Assembly: GCA_003455275.1 (NCBI GenBank)
Contig: DMRR01000010.1
Location: 1 to 5,577, forward strand
Direction: 5' to 3'
From: Bacteroidota bacterium
Lineage (GTDB): Bacteria; Bacteroidota; Bacteroidia; Chitinophagales; UBA10324
Length of the DNA: 5,577 bases
Every line of letters starts with the position of its first letter. Within the stretch, counting starts at the first letter, position 1. Shown here one piece after another: positions 5,431-5,577 of this stretch. Made by a program: the position numbers and the translations under genes. Below the pieces are notes generated by a model. The model did no database searches. It was not told where the DNA came from and worked only from the letters and a program-made list of their open reading frames with translations.

Positions 5431-5577
5431 TTACTCAACCACTATTCTCACGGTTTTCTTTTCCCCGCTTTCATTCATTATTGAAACGAAATAAACTCCC
5501 TTTGCGAGTTCGCTCGCATCAATGGTGAAATTGGTTTCATCATCAGATGAAATTTGTTCTGAGCGAATTATTCTTCC
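5431..5577 (-). CDS. C-terminal end of a type IX secretion (Por) sorting-domain protein, truncated by the window edge
   Basis: Too short for a start-based call, but the minus-strand frame is open from the window end for 48 codons to TAA at 5431-5433. The translation includes NFTIDASELAKGVYFVSI, then ESGEKKTVRIVVE at the very C terminus. The L-x-x-G-x-Y-x-V-x-I strand, a charged turn, and a final basic beta strand (K-K-T-V-R-I-V-V) are hallmarks of the type A T9SS C-terminal sorting domain. This domain directs secreted or surface proteins through the Bacteroidota outer membrane and is removed on export. The functional part of the protein (enzyme, adhesin or other) lies outside the window and cannot be inferred. 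It converges on pckA and shares its terminator. Confidence 0.88.
   Translation of the reverse strand, partial: GRIIRSEQISSDDETNFTIDASELAKGVYFVSIMNESGEKKTVRIVVE

Overview
The window looks like chromosomal DNA from a member of the Bacteroidota. Reasons: the far right end encodes the last 48 residues of a type IX secretion C-terminal sorting domain; starts lack a Shine-Dalgarno sequence and have A/T-rich leaders; two start-proximal elements match the Bacteroidota -7 consensus TAnnTTTG; and base composition is moderately AT-rich. No phage, transposon, CRISPR or RNA gene was seen.

Layout. Positions 1-637 (+) hold the C-terminal two thirds of thioredoxin reductase (trxB), cut by the window edge. 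It converges on a minus-strand thioredoxin gene (trxA, 724-1041), with a bidirectional hairpin terminator between them. Reading leftward toward trxA on the minus strand are: a MarR-family regulator (2971-3429); a DoxX-like four-helix membrane protein gene interrupted by two in-frame TAA codons (2540-2935); a CDGSH iron-sulfur protein (2292-2492); an ECF sigma factor (1510-2085); and a small two-helix membrane protein 12 bp behind it (1135-1497). To the right, divergent from marR, is pckA, ATP-type phosphoenolpyruvate carboxykinase (3720-5333, +). It ends in a second strong hairpin terminator, shared with the convergent T9SS cargo gene at 5431-5577 (-).

How they fit. Most of the minus-strand genes have redox or stress themes: thioredoxin and its reductase, a CDGSH 2Fe-2S protein, and a MarR-DoxX pair, an arrangement often linked to thiol or quinone stress. 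The ECF sigma factor and its small membrane partner form a separate, tightly spaced transcription unit that may be a sigma/regulator pair. pckA is a housekeeping gluconeogenic gene.

Most notable is the doxX-like gene: its frame, length and hydrophobic pattern are intact across 131 codons except for TAA at codons 20 and 91. Next are the unrecognised membrane partner of the ECF factor and the nested inverted repeats over the marR promoter. Three starts inferred from the longest reading frames are probably wrong (sigma factor, marR, pckA). The first two would need TTG and all three would run through likely regulatory DNA or unconserved residues, so shorter ATG starts are given. No clearly new multi-gene system is evident; the window is mostly ordinary core genome.
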